Shown piece after piece: positions 25,226-34,017 of a stretch of 60,841 nucleotides of DNA. Positions within the stretch are counted from its first letter, which is position 1; each line of letters starts with the position of its first letter. The stretch spans positions 1 through 60,841 of the forward strand of contig JARKQY010000016.1 of assembly GCA_029974635.1 (NCBI GenBank), read 5' to 3'. This DNA is from Bacillota bacterium (GTDB lineage Bacteria; Bacillota; UBA4882; UBA8346). The notes below the pieces were generated by a model. It was not told the DNA's origin and ran no database searches. It saw nothing but the letters and a program-made list of their open reading frames with translations. Position numbers and translations under genes: made by a program.

Positions 25226-25976
25226 TGATTACCTGGCCAATCATCGCGTTTGTTGCGTCCGAAGCAAGGAAAACCACTACCCTACCCACCTCACGGCTCT
25301 CAATCGCCCGGCCCAGTGGAATTTCCCGAATCCATTCCTGAATAACCTCATCAGGAGTTTTACCACACTGACCAGCCTCCCATCTGGCCACATAGTCAAC
25401 CAAATCAGTACGGATGGTGCCGGGACAGATGCAGTTGACCGAGATCCCGTAGGGTATCAATTCTTTGGCAATGACCCGGCTGAAACAGTTGACCGCCGCC
25501 TTGGAAGCCGAATAATGCGACCGGTAGGGGAAACCAAGCTTACCGCCTACCGAAGAGATGTTGATTATTTTGCCGCCGTGTCCCTGCTTGATCATTTGCC
25601 TGGCGAAGATTTGGCAGCAACGAAAAACACCCTTGATATTAATGTCAAAAACATAATCCCAATCTTCATCCGTTAATTCGGTGACCATACCGATAGTTTC
25701 CACCCCGGCGTTATTTACCAAAATATCAACCCGGCTAAAGTTTCGGAGCGTTCCTTCCAATAGGGCTTCAATCTGATTACGGTCACGAACATCAGTTCGA
25801 AAGCCAATACTCGGCACATGGAATTTTTGGGAAATCTCTTGGGCGGATTTTTCGGCCCGATGCAGATCCACACCCGTTACAACGACTATAGCGCCGGCCA
25901 AAGCCAATTCCTCGGCAATGCCTAATCCCACGCCACGTGATCCTCCGGTGACAATGGCAACTTTCCCTTCCAGCAT
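25197..25976 (-). CDS. Short-chain dehydrogenase/reductase (SDR)
   Basis: 259 residues. The cofactor motif TGGSRGVGLG is at 10-19, NNAG near 88-91, and the catalytic triad is Ser141/142, Tyr155 and Lys159 (YSASK). A C-terminal GQVINVDGGI closes the fold. This is the FabG-like classical SDR layout. AGGAGG lies seven bases from the ATG. It follows the threonine-synthase-like gene after 28 bp. It probably oxidises or reduces a hydroxy intermediate of the locus C pathway; the substrate is unknown. Confidence 0.9.
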   Translation of the reverse strand: MLEGKVAIVTGGSRGVGLGIAEELALAGAIVVVTGVDLHRAEKSAQEISQKFHVPSIGFRTDVRDRNQIEALLEGTLRNFSRVDILVNNAGVETIGMVTELTDEDWDYVFDINIKGVFRCCQIFARQMIKQGHGGKIINISSVGGKLGFPYRSHYSASKAAVNCFSRVIAKELIPYGISVNCICPGTIRTDLVDYVARWEAGQCGKTPDEVIQEWIREIPLGRAIESREVGRVVVFLASDATNAMIGQVINVDGGITPF

Positions 25977-26004
25977 TATTCATCCTCCTAAGGATTGGAT
26001 CCGG

Positions 26005-27219
26005 TCAAGCGGTGATGATCTCGCGAAACTTTAATTGGGGAGAAACTTTCTTTTTTTCCAAAAGATGCAGCATAGCTGCAGCGCCTGACTCCCGAAAACC
26101 GGAACCGGTTAAAACCAATACTACTTTTGTATCCGCCGCTAACCGGACCTTTTGACTCAATTGGTGCAAACATGCTACCACCACTGCTGAAGACGGTTCA
26201 ACAAAAATCCCGTCCACCTCGGCTAATTGTTTGCGGGCTTTGATTGTTTCGTCATCCGAGACCGCTAAAACCGCTCCGTTCGATTCCCGGATAGCCTGAA
26301 GAACATCCATGCCGTCCGGTGGCAAAACATGCGCCAAATTAATGGCTACCGTCCGGTTTCCGGAATGTTCGGACTTACTTAACCGGTATAAATCCTCGTA
26401 ACTGGCGATGTTTTTTTGCATGGCCCGCTTAAGGATACTAAACTGTTCCGCCTGGATCCCAAACAACCGTGGTAACCGGTGTATTCTACCCATTTTTTGC
26501 AAATCTAAAAAACCCTGCCAGATACCGGCTAAAGTGCCTCCTCCTCCGACCGGCGCAACTAAAATATCGGGGGGCTCGCCTAAATCATCTACAATTTCGT
26601 ACGATATGGTTTTCGGCGCTTCGGATTGATAGGGGTTTGCTTTCCGGTATGTACTCGCTACGTACCAGCCCGATATCGATTTGGCTTCTTCCATCCAGTG
26701 CATGCCTTCTTCGTAAATTCCATCGATCTCCAGGATTTTGGCCCCGAATAACGCCATGGGTACCAGCCTTTCTTCCGAAGTATTCCTGGGAACGATAATC
26801 GTCACCTGGCAACCTGCTTTGGCGCCGTAAGCGGCCAATGACAACCCCACACTGCCGGTGGAAGCCGCCAGGAGATTCCGCAATCCCAGCTCTTTGGCCT
26901 TGCTTACCGCCAAAGAAATGGCTCTATCCTTAACGGACCCAGTCGGATTTCTGGTTTCATTTTTAATGAACAATTGCCATGGAACGGATAGCCCGCTTCG
27001 AATCAAGGGTGTCGCTCCTTCCTGCAAGGAGATGATATTTGACCCATTAAGTAAAGGCAGTAAGCTTTGATAACGCCACATATCCTTTCGGCCGTTTTCG
27101 ATTCGGACAGCGTGATAATCATATTCAAAACCTAATTGATTACCGCATTTCGGGCAAGTGGTAATGTATTGCGAAATATTCATTTTGTCATTACAGGCCT
27201 GGCATTTCATCGTGTACAT
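26005..27219 (-). CDS. Threonine synthase-like PLP-dependent lyase
   Basis: 404 residues. A zinc ribbon (Cys6, Cys9, Cys22, Cys25) is followed by a fold-type II PLP enzyme with NPTGSVKDRA (PLP Lys97), AASTGSVGLSLAAYGAKAG, VAPVGGGGTLAGIW and a late LTGSGFRES. This is the ThrC short form also found in threonine dehydratase-like and diaminopropionate-type enzymes. In a locus with peptidases, RidA and no hom/thrB, a catabolic lyase or dehydratase role is more likely than threonine synthesis (inference). GGAGG lies five bases from the ATG. It is the first enzyme gene after the GntR regulator. Confidence 0.85.
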   Translation of the reverse strand: MYTMKCQACNDKMNISQYITTCPKCGNQLGFEYDYHAVRIENGRKDMWRYQSLLPLLNGSNIISLQEGATPLIRSGLSVPWQLFIKNETRNPTGSVKDRAISLAVSKAKELGLRNLLAASTGSVGLSLAAYGAKAGCQVTIIVPRNTSEERLVPMALFGAKILEIDGIYEEGMHWMEEAKSISGWYVASTYRKANPYQSEAPKTISYEIVDDLGEPPDILVAPVGGGGTLAGIWQGFLDLQKMGRIHRLPRLFGIQAEQFSILKRAMQKNIASYEDLYRLSKSEHSGNRTVAINLAHVLPPDGMDVLQAIRESNGAVLAVSDDETIKARKQLAEVDGIFVEPSSAVVVACLHQLSQKVRLAADTKVVLVLTGSGFRESGAAAMLHLLEKKKVSPQLKFREIITA

Positions 27220-27282
27220 AAAATCCTCCGTTACGTACCATCATAAGTTTAACTCACAAAACCCTTTTGGCAATTGATTCAC

Positions 27283-27966
27283 CTAACCCAACATACTGTC
27301 GATGGTTGTACGAAGATGTTCTCGCATTGCGCCTTTGGCTTGTTGGGGATTATGAGACAGAATACCCCGAACCAATTGTCGGTGGGATTCAATCTCGGCG
27401 GTTTTCAGTTCATCTGAATAAAAAGTACTTTGATATCGCCATAGCTTTTTATTGATCAACGATAGAGTCTCAACCATTACTTTATTCTGGGTTGATTCCG
27501 CAATTAACTGATGGATTTGCAGCGACAAGTGACAGATGGTATCGCCGGTGGCGGTCGCCAATTTGGAAAGGGTCCGGTTAAGATTGTGAATATTATTATC
27601 CGTTAGCCTTTCCGCAGCCAATCCGGCCGCTTCCACTTCGAGGATAAAGCGGACTTCGAAAAGCTCGGTCAAAGCTTCCTTGCTCAATTCCAATTCGAAA
27701 TTGAATGGCTCAATATTTTTTGAAGTGATTGATTGAATGAAGGTTCCCCGTCCAGGCTGTATGGAAACAATATTGAGCATCGCTAAGCCTTGCATTGCTT
27801 CACGGAGGCAAGAACGTCCAACCTGTAATTGATTCATTAGTTCACGTTCCGAAGGCAACTTATCCCCAATTTGATACTTTCCGCTTCTAATCAGGTTAAG
27901 CATTTCTTGCGCTACGGTTTGAGATAAGGTACGGCGATTAAGCGGTTTTAGACTGTTCAAAATCAT
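27283..27966 (-). CDS. GntR family transcriptional regulator (FCD/FadR subfamily)
   Basis: 227 residues from MILNSLKPLNRR. AAGGAG is only three bases from this ATG, so a TTG two codons later is also possible; a longer frame to 27996 has no ribosome binding site. The winged helix (about 10-75) has IGDKLPSERELMNQLQVGRSCLREAMQGL. The FCD domain (about 90-220) has ELFEVRFILEVEAAGLAAERL and late metal-ligand-type histidines (HQLIAES, ESHRQLVRGI). A 19-bp palindrome lies 32 bp upstream. It probably represses itself and the peptidase/lyase genes. Confidence 0.9.
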   Translation of the reverse strand: MILNSLKPLNRRTLSQTVAQEMLNLIRSGKYQIGDKLPSERELMNQLQVGRSCLREAMQGLAMLNIVSIQPGRGTFIQSITSKNIEPFNFELELSKEALTELFEVRFILEVEAAGLAAERLTDNNIHNLNRTLSKLATATGDTICHLSLQIHQLIAESTQNKVMVETLSLINKKLWRYQSTFYSDELKTAEIESHRQLVRGILSHNPQQAKGAMREHLRTTIDSMLG

Positions 27967-27997
27967 TGTCTCCTTTTTGGTATAAATCCGACACAAG

Positions 27998-28016
27998 ACA
28001 TCAGATGGTCTGATGT
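27998..28016. promoter_or_regulatory. GntR-type operator
   Basis: ACATCAGATGGTCTGATGT has perfect 8-bp arms with a TGG spacer. It contains the TGGTCTGAT core common at FCD-type GntR operators. It sits 32 bp upstream of the regulator start. Confidence 0.75.
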
Positions 28017-28114
28017 TTAATTATAAATTTATTGTACACCATTTTGCAAAATAATGTCAACCAAAAACCGGGCATTTTTTTACTGGAAGTGTATGCATAA
28101 TTAATTATGTAACT

Positions 28115-29038
28115 TTACTTCCGTTCCCCGTTAAATTTCATAACCAGCCGCGCCGGATGGTAGGAAAGTTTGGCCTTCCTTAATCCCTCGATTCCCATAT
28201 CCTCTTCCCGGTTGATATATTGGAATGGCGCCCCAAAATCGGTGGCGAACTGTTGGTTGATGGCCGCATAGATGCCTTCGTATTCAATATTGGCCTTTTC
28301 AATATGGATCACGGCCATATCGTCCCTCAATTTTTCCCCTACCGCAATCGCCTGAATCTGGCCGTCCACCTTTATAACGCCGCCGCATACTCCGAGAGCA
28401 TCATAATTATTCATCACCATTGCCATTGCTTTTTGCTCATCAGTGCAAACCCGGTGAAAAACTTCTTTGATATCGAACCATTCGGTGGAAAAAGAACAAC
28501 ACTCCTCTACAACCCGTTGAGTAATCCGCTGATATTCCCAGGAATACTTGCGGCTAAATTGATGCAGATGGTTCCGTTTGCTGTGATATTTGCGCCCTTC
28601 AAGCTTTATCAGATCCTGAGCCTGGTATATATAGTCGAAAGTACGGGGATCTTCGGTAAAAACAATGGTAGGATCAATATCGTGCAATGCTTGCGACAAC
28701 TGGCCGGGGAATCGCCGCAGCCACAAAGCGACTCCTTCAGATTTAGCCAGCCTGTCCATGTAATCCAATACTTTTTTCAGCTTGTCGGGATTATTCCAGT
28801 CGCCCACGGGCGGCAAAAAAAACGGCCGCCATCTGTTCGGTGGCTTGGCGAACAACACCCAATAATCCAGGTCGGGCAGATAGATTGGCCGTAATCCATA
28901 GCTGTGCTGCCACATAAAAAAATTCGTGAAAGTAAGATCCGAAGTTTCCGGTTGTAGATGGTGTAAAATATGATCAAAACTTGGTTTATCGGTCAAACAG
29001 ATTTGGGAGTGTGTATCCGCGTCAGTCTTTGCTTCCAA
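28115..29038 (-). CDS. DUF2156 (phosphatidylglycerol lysyltransferase C-domain-like) protein
   Basis: 307 residues from a TTG with AAAGGA nine bases upstream. The N-terminal FTNFFMWQHSYGL, the central KLEGRKYHSKRNHLHQFSRKY and the C-terminal FQYINREEDMGIEGLRKAKLSYHP are typical of cytoplasmic DUF2156 proteins related to the GNAT-fold domain of MprF. No membrane segments are seen. The family may transfer an acyl or aminoacyl group, but no function is established for this soluble type. It is not obviously in an operon: the GntR gene is separated by its operator, and the gene upstream is divergent. Confidence 0.82.
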   Translation of the reverse strand: MEAKTDADTHSQICLTDKPSFDHILHHLQPETSDLTFTNFFMWQHSYGLRPIYLPDLDYWVLFAKPPNRWRPFFLPPVGDWNNPDKLKKVLDYMDRLAKSEGVALWLRRFPGQLSQALHDIDPTIVFTEDPRTFDYIYQAQDLIKLEGRKYHSKRNHLHQFSRKYSWEYQRITQRVVEECCSFSTEWFDIKEVFHRVCTDEQKAMAMVMNNYDALGVCGGVIKVDGQIQAIAVGEKLRDDMAVIHIEKANIEYEGIYAAINQQFATDFGAPFQYINREEDMGIEGLRKAKLSYHPARLVMKFNGERK

Positions 29039-29259
29039 TTTTAGTCATCCTTTGGCCAGTCGCTTATTCTTTTTTAGAGTAAATAATTCCGCTCATGGGT
29101 ACACTAAAAACTATCTTTTGGTATATTATACCCGGTTAAACTCAAAAATTAAAAGACAGAATTGCAGATTTCAAATAAAAATGACAATATTGAACCGGAC
29201 TGTTGACTGTCAACTTTTGACTCTACACTTTCATCTTTAATAGTCATCGGAGGTATCTC

Positions 29260-29748
29260 ATGGCGGCAAATTCGGAACGGCAAAAATTCAGTTTAATCTT
29301 ATTCAGCGGCGATTTTGACAAAACCATGGCCGCCCTTACACTTGCCAACGGCGCAGCCGGAAATGGAATGGATGTGACCATATTCTTCACTTTTTGGGGC
29401 ATGAGTCTCCTGCGCAAAAAATTCATTCACAGCAAACGCCCGTTGGAAAATATGTTTAAGCGGATGATGCCGGTAGGAGTTTCCCGTATCGGCCTTTCCA
29501 AAATGAATTTCCTGGGCATGGGCCCTTGGCTGATGAAACGACTGATTCGCCAAAAAAAGGGTCAAACAGCCCAGGATCTATTTCAACTGGCAATGGAACG
29601 CAAAATACGTTTTATTGCCTGCGAAGCATCATTGCAGCTCTTGGGAATCAGTAAGGCGGAACTCATCGATTACGACCGCCTTGAAATAGCCGGGGTGGAT
29701 GCCTTTTTAAGCAATGCCCTGCAATCCAAAGTTTCGCTGTTTATATAA
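29260..29748 (+). CDS. DsrE/DsrF/DrsH-like family protein
   Basis: 162 residues with GGAGG upstream. It starts FSLILFSGDFDKTMAALTLANGAAGNGMDVTIFFTFWG, the signature opening of DsrE-like peroxiredoxin-family proteins. Cys133 in FIACEASLQLLG is the likely thiol; this matches the conserved cysteine used in sulfur transfer by the family. It is cytoplasmic. It faces the rubredoxin/flavodiiron genes tail to tail, which suits a sulfur or redox-stress role. The stop is followed directly by a short-period repeat tract. Confidence 0.85.
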   Translation: MAANSERQKFSLILFSGDFDKTMAALTLANGAAGNGMDVTIFFTFWGMSLLRKKFIHSKRPLENMFKRMMPVGVSRIGLSKMNFLGMGPWLMKRLIRQKKGQTAQDLFQLAMERKIRFIACEASLQLLGISKAELIDYDRLEIAGVDAFLSNALQSKVSLFI

Positions 29749-29830
29749 AGTTCGATAGTTCGTTAGTTACTTAGTTCTTTAGTTTTTCTAGTGTTTTCCA
29801 GTTCCTTCGTTCAATAAGTTCGTCAGTCTT
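29749..29830. repeat. Short-period degenerate repeat tract
   Basis: Directly after the DsrE-like stop, variants of AGTTCNTTAGTT recur about every 8 bases (AGTTCGATAGTTCGTTAG, AGTTACTTAGTTCTTTAG). A shorter tract of the same flavour lies near 45905-45950. It has no coding potential. Confidence 0.55.
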
Positions 29831-29864
29831 TTGGCTCGATAACTAAATAACCGGATCACTAAAA

Positions 29865-31052
29865 CTATACCTCCCCTAAAACCGCTCTACCAAAGGATTT
29901 GCCAAACTCCACCGCGTTTTGATAATCGGTTTCCGTGGGAATCAGGATGGGTTTCACAGTTGAATTGATAACCTTCAGCTTGAGCCCCGCCAGCCGTCCC
30001 TCCAAAATGGACACCGCTTCGCCGCTCCATCCGTAGGAACCAAAGGCGGAACCAATTTTGCCCTTGAGGTTTATGGTCGCCAGGCTGCTTAACAGATCAT
30101 GGACTGGTTTCACGGCATCCCCGTTAATGGTTGGCGAGCCCAACAGTAAACCCTTGGAAGCTTCAATCTTATCCACTAATTCAGCGGCGGTTACCTGCTG
30201 CAAATCATAAATCTCCGCCGGGACTCCAACTTCTTGAATCCCTGCGGCCAGCTTTTCAGCCAGTTTCCCAGTATTGCCATAAGCGCTTACGTAAGCGATG
30301 ACCACCCGTTTTTCTTCCGGGTTCGCCAAACTCCATTCCCGGTAATAATTCAAATAATTCTGGATATCGCGCCGGATGATGGGTCCGTGGCCAGGGGCCA
30401 CCATTTTTAAAGAAAACTTGTCCAGCTTATCAAGAGCTTGCAATACGTAGCGTTTGAACGGCCGCATAATATGATCAAAATAGTATTTGAAATCATGCAA
30501 ATAATTGGAGGTTAGTTCACCCGGCATCATCGGATCCGCATAATGAGCCCCTAGAAAGTCACAGTCAAAAAGGATTTGATCCTCCTCCAGATAAGTAAAC
30601 ATACTATCGGGCCAATGCAAGAAAGGCGCCGCGATAAACCGGAGCTTTTTATCGCCCAAGTCCAGACTATCCCCGTCGCCTACTTTGATCAGATCAGGTT
30701 CGTAATTTAAGATATTTTTGATAAAGTGTTCACCGTTCCTGGAAACCACCACTTTGGCCCGGGGCGCTATCTTTAAAAGCTCGCCGATACTTCCCGAATG
30801 ATCTGGCTCCAAGTGGTTTAGGATAATATAACTAATCTCGGCAGGATCCACTAGCGACTTTAATTCGGCGATAAAGTCATCCAAAAATTGAATTTTAACG
30901 GTATCAATCACCGCAGTGGCGTCGGAACCTTTGACAATATAAGAATTATAACTGGTGCCATGATCCGCCCTCATAATGATATCAAACACACGCAGGTCGG
31001 GATCAACGGCGCCCGCCCACCAAACATTCTTTGCCAACTCATAAACATTCAT
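29865..31052 (-). CDS. fprA: A-type flavodiiron protein (FprA family)
   Basis: 395 residues from MNVYELAKNVWW; GGGAGG lies eight bases before the ATG at 31052, and an upstream in-frame GTG is not needed. The N-terminal MBL-like diiron domain has HLEPDHSG (His80, Glu82, Asp84), CDFLGAHYAD and APGHGP. The C-terminal flavodoxin domain has YVSAYGNTGKLAE (FMN phosphate loop) and GSAFGSYGWSGEAV. It reduces O2 or NO to protect anaerobes and takes electrons from rubredoxin, whose gene is 50 bp upstream. It is cytoplasmic. Confidence 0.95.
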   Translation of the reverse strand: MNVYELAKNVWWAGAVDPDLRVFDIIMRADHGTSYNSYIVKGSDATAVIDTVKIQFLDDFIAELKSLVDPAEISYIILNHLEPDHSGSIGELLKIAPRAKVVVSRNGEHFIKNILNYEPDLIKVGDGDSLDLGDKKLRFIAAPFLHWPDSMFTYLEEDQILFDCDFLGAHYADPMMPGELTSNYLHDFKYYFDHIMRPFKRYVLQALDKLDKFSLKMVAPGHGPIIRRDIQNYLNYYREWSLANPEEKRVVIAYVSAYGNTGKLAEKLAAGIQEVGVPAEIYDLQQVTAAELVDKIEASKGLLLGSPTINGDAVKPVHDLLSSLATINLKGKIGSAFGSYGWSGEAVSILEGRLAGLKLKVINSTVKPILIPTETDYQNAVEFGKSFGRAVLGEV

Positions 31053-31102
31053 AGGTTTCACCTCCCATACCTCAGATTTCTCTTATGTATGAAACCTCTT
31101 AA

Positions 31103-31258
31103 TTAAATAGCCTCAAACATATCCTTACTGGCACCGCATTCCGGACAAGTCCAATTATCAGGCAAGTCTTCAAAGGCTACTCCGGGCGGAATACTTACCT
31201 TATCTCCCTCCGCCGGATCATAAATATAACCGCAGACCGTACATTGCCATTTTTTCAT
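31103..31258 (-). CDS. Rubredoxin
   Basis: A 51-residue protein. Two CxxC-type knuckles bind one iron: Cys6 and Cys9 in CTVCGY, and Cys38 and Cys41 in [15 protein letters not shown] and DLPDNWTCP are classical rubredoxin sequences. AAGGAGG lies ten bases from the ATG. It delivers electrons to the flavodiiron protein encoded 50 bp downstream. The pair forms an O2/NO-scavenging operon typical of strict anaerobes. Confidence 0.95.
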   Translation of the reverse strand: MKKWQCTVCGYIYDPAEGDKVSIPPGVAFEDLPDNWTCPECGASKDMFEAI

Positions 31259-31402
31259 TTACTCTAACCTCCTTAAATACTATGGAATCATCTGCTTTCA
31301 GTAAGACACCGGAGAGTATTATTGCATTAATTAACCTGGTTAAATTTTAATATAGATTGTATTTTTTGTCAAGCATAAAATTTTTTACGAAATTCAACCT
31401 CG

Positions 31403-32317
31403 TCAAATCGATAAAACCAACGGGAGAACCGTCTTTTCCACATCCGCCTCACTGGCGATATTGCCAATCCCTTTATGGATAGACCAGTTTTCGGTATGAC
31501 TGACCGTATTTCCGGGCGGGACTGTTTGGAGCATTCCCAATGTCTCCAACTCCAAAATCCGGTCGTTCGTAAATATCTCGGTATTTACCCCGCCGTCCGG
31601 ATAGGCGGCATCGGGGTTATAGCTAAACTTCGTAATGAACAAACAGTTGTCGTTTGCGTAGGCCATCCAACCATCCGGAGCCGTAAGGCCGAATTTTACC
31701 GGAACCTTATTATTCGGATCCTGTTGCACTAAAATATAGTTGGAACCCCAGATAATCCGGGGGTCTTTCATATCGGAGTAATCCCATAACGATAAGACCC
31801 GGTTGGGAAGAGCTCCTTCCGGATCCCGTTTCCGATATTGGGGTACGATTCCTACTCCGCCGGCCTTCATTACACTTAATGCCCACGGTGCACATGAGAT
31901 CGGCCAAACCCCGCGGTTGGTCACCCGGTGTTCGACCGCAAAACGATGATCCTTTTCATTTAAGGTGACGATGATTTCTTTTTCAATATGGGTATCCGGC
32001 TCTACAGTCTGCCGCAGATGAATTCCATTGGGTAATATGGTGGCTGCGGCAATCGTCGAATTATCCGGAACATAAGTCCGGGAGAATGATTCGGGGCTAT
32101 GCCAAAGCCGGTGTCCTCCGTAAATATTCCATTTATCATCTCCGGTCCGACCGGCCTGCTCGGCAAACTCGGCGAAACAATTGGGTTCGCCGCAAAATCC
32201 CAGCCGGATTAAACGCGGACCCACATCGGTTGTAGCTATCGTCTCCACGCAACCGTCCGTAATTTGAAAACAATTTGGCCAACCGGCATAATTTATTTTG
32301 TTGACGGTGACTCCCAT
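31403..32317 (-). CDS. DUF4380-like, galactose-mutarotase-fold protein
   Basis: 304 residues from MGVTVNKINYAG; GGAGG lies eight bases before the ATG at 32317. An upstream frame to 32350 has no ribosome binding site. Features are NCFQITDG, TTDVGPRLIRLGF, GGHRLWHSPES, and a beta-rich body with VEHRVTNRGVWPISCAPWALSVM, all of the aldose-1-epimerase-like supersandwich. No signal peptide. It is probably a sugar-modifying or sugar-binding protein. It is not linked to the flanking genes. The two secreted DUF5107-like proteins at 56-59 kb share the same general fold class. Confidence 0.7.
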   Translation of the reverse strand: MGVTVNKINYAGWPNCFQITDGCVETIATTDVGPRLIRLGFCGEPNCFAEFAEQAGRTGDDKWNIYGGHRLWHSPESFSRTYVPDNSTIAAATILPNGIHLRQTVEPDTHIEKEIIVTLNEKDHRFAVEHRVTNRGVWPISCAPWALSVMKAGGVGIVPQYRKRDPEGALPNRVLSLWDYSDMKDPRIIWGSNYILVQQDPNNKVPVKFGLTAPDGWMAYANDNCLFITKFSYNPDAAYPDGGVNTEIFTNDRILELETLGMLQTVPPGNTVSHTENWSIHKGIGNIASEADVEKTVLPLVLSI

Positions 32318-32407
32318 AATTAAAACCTCCGCTGCTAAAAATAATAACATAAAAGTTCGGTAGAAATATACGAATCCCTACCATGGCATAAAAATAAAAA
32401 GCCAAAG

Positions 32408-33763
32408 CTATTTCTCATTATAAATTAAGTTTCCCCCAACCGCTTGGTAAAAAGACTCCCGGGCTTGTTGCAGGCCGATCCAGGTGTCCCAGTAAGCTTT
32501 TTCAGCGTCAATCAAGAAAATAGCCGCTTGATTCACATCGGAACCGGAGGCTAAACCGTTTTCATATTTTACACCGGTTATCCGTAGTCTTTCCTTGGCG
32601 ATATTCAAGGCCTCTTGCATGGGGGCAAGGTTTAATTCCATAATACGCCAATTCCGATACGCTTCGGTAAGATCCGTTTGACTTTTGCGGATGATAACGT
32701 TCAAATTTAGTTTCGCAGCCTCCAGAGCCTTTTGGGCTCCTTGACGATCCCGAAAATATGAGTCATCCAGGGCGCCGTTAAAGCCGATACTGTAGATTGT
32801 CTTATCATTCCCTGTTTTTGACACTATCTGTTCAATACCAAGATTAATATTCTTTAATAGATAGCTGGATTCCATCAATAATTGAATTTTGGCGATTTTG
32901 ACACCAAGTTCGGCTGCCCGGATATCAAGGCTATTTTCCAGATATTGATTAATGGTGGTCTGAAGATCAATTTTTTCACTGGTCGTCCATTTCAATGATT
33001 CACCATTGAGAACAAACCCTTTCAAGTCTTCTTTTTGTAATACGGAGCTTAATTTTGCCAATCCCGCTTCATGCAGTAAACCGGCGCTCACCTGCCGGAC
33101 ACGGGCTTCATGAACTCGCTGCTCCGCCTCGAATAAATCCAGGCGGGGAATCTTACCCAAAGCGAAGAGGCTATTGGTTTTTTTTAATTGTTCCTCAAAC
33201 AATCCCAGGTTTTCAACAGCCAACTTGGCTAATTCCTCTTTTTGAAAAGCTGCGGCATATGCATTCCTAACATCGGCTATCACTTTTATCCGGGTGTTTT
33301 CATACTTTAGTTTTTTTTGGATATAATTGAGCTCTTTCTGTTTGTTTCCTTGCTCGTAGCCGAGATGAAACGGGTTAACGCTCAATAAGTAATCGTCCGC
33401 CGCAACACCGGGAGTATAAGTAATGGACCATTTGGAGTATATATGATAATCCGAAGCATCATAAATTCCACCCGAAGTAACTGACAGACTTTGTTGGGGC
33501 GTTTGCCAGTCTCCGGCGCCAGGTTTGGGTACATAATACTTACCCCCGACACTCAAAATCCGTTTGCTGGTTTCAAATTCCTTTTGGGCTATCTCCAGTT
33601 CCAGCTTAGCGGCTTGTAAGGACCAATCCGCCGCTAGGGCCAGGTTGACCGCCTGGTCAGGTTCCAATGCACTGTTATTATTCTTTGCCGCGGCGCAAAT
33701 GTCAAACCGGTTTAAAGCCAAAATGAGAGCCGAACAGAGCACACATATAATCAATCGTTTCAA
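32408..33763 (-). CDS. TolC-family outer membrane protein
   Basis: 451 residues from a TTG preceded by a G-rich sequence. The signal peptide is MKRLIICVLCSALILALN up to about residue 25. The rest is two long alpha-helical repeats rich in Ala, Gln, Leu and Glu, e.g. ALAADWSLQAAKLELEIAQKE and later DLTEAYRNWRIMELNLAPMQ, as in outer-membrane efflux proteins. Its presence means the organism has an outer membrane. It lies just beyond the terminator of the MacAB operon and could be a second exit duct for another pump. It is distinct from the TolC at 38-39.5 kb. Confidence 0.85.
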   Translation of the reverse strand: MKRLIICVLCSALILALNRFDICAAAKNNNSALEPDQAVNLALAADWSLQAAKLELEIAQKEFETSKRILSVGGKYYVPKPGAGDWQTPQQSLSVTSGGIYDASDYHIYSKWSITYTPGVAADDYLLSVNPFHLGYEQGNKQKELNYIQKKLKYENTRIKVIADVRNAYAAAFQKEELAKLAVENLGLFEEQLKKTNSLFALGKIPRLDLFEAEQRVHEARVRQVSAGLLHEAGLAKLSSVLQKEDLKGFVLNGESLKWTTSEKIDLQTTINQYLENSLDIRAAELGVKIAKIQLLMESSYLLKNINLGIEQIVSKTGNDKTIYSIGFNGALDDSYFRDRQGAQKALEAAKLNLNVIIRKSQTDLTEAYRNWRIMELNLAPMQEALNIAKERLRITGVKYENGLASGSDVNQAAIFLIDAEKAYWDTWIGLQQARESFYQAVGGNLIYNEK

Positions 33764-33851
33764 TAAAAATCCCCCCCGCCTATATTTTACTATACCTAAA
33801 AATGGGAGACAATGAAATGGATGTTAAAATAAAAATAATCCGGTTTGCCAT

Positions 33852-33874
33852 AAAAAAATCCTGCCGACGCAGGA
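33852..33874 (-). terminator. Rho-independent terminator of the MacAB operon
   Basis: On the minus strand a TCCTGC/GCAGGA stem with a GTCG loop is followed by seven Ts. It lies about 145 bp past the stop of the LTxxQ protein gene and ahead of the TolC at 33763. Confidence 0.8.
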
Positions 33875-34017
33875 GATTTATTAGGCTAAAATCCAAGCAA
33901 TTTAGCATGATTCAGGCAAGTAACCACCGGATAAACCGGAGCCAAAAATGCTCCTTTATTTGTTTTTCCTTCCATACGACGGATTATAATTGATGCCCGA
34001 GCTTGCCGGATCACCGC

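Noticed and set aside
27998..28016. GntR palindrome considered as a terminator of the DUF2156 region
   Set aside because: The 8-bp arms with a 3-nt spacer are not followed by a T-run, and the site is directly upstream of a GntR gene, so an operator is the better reading.
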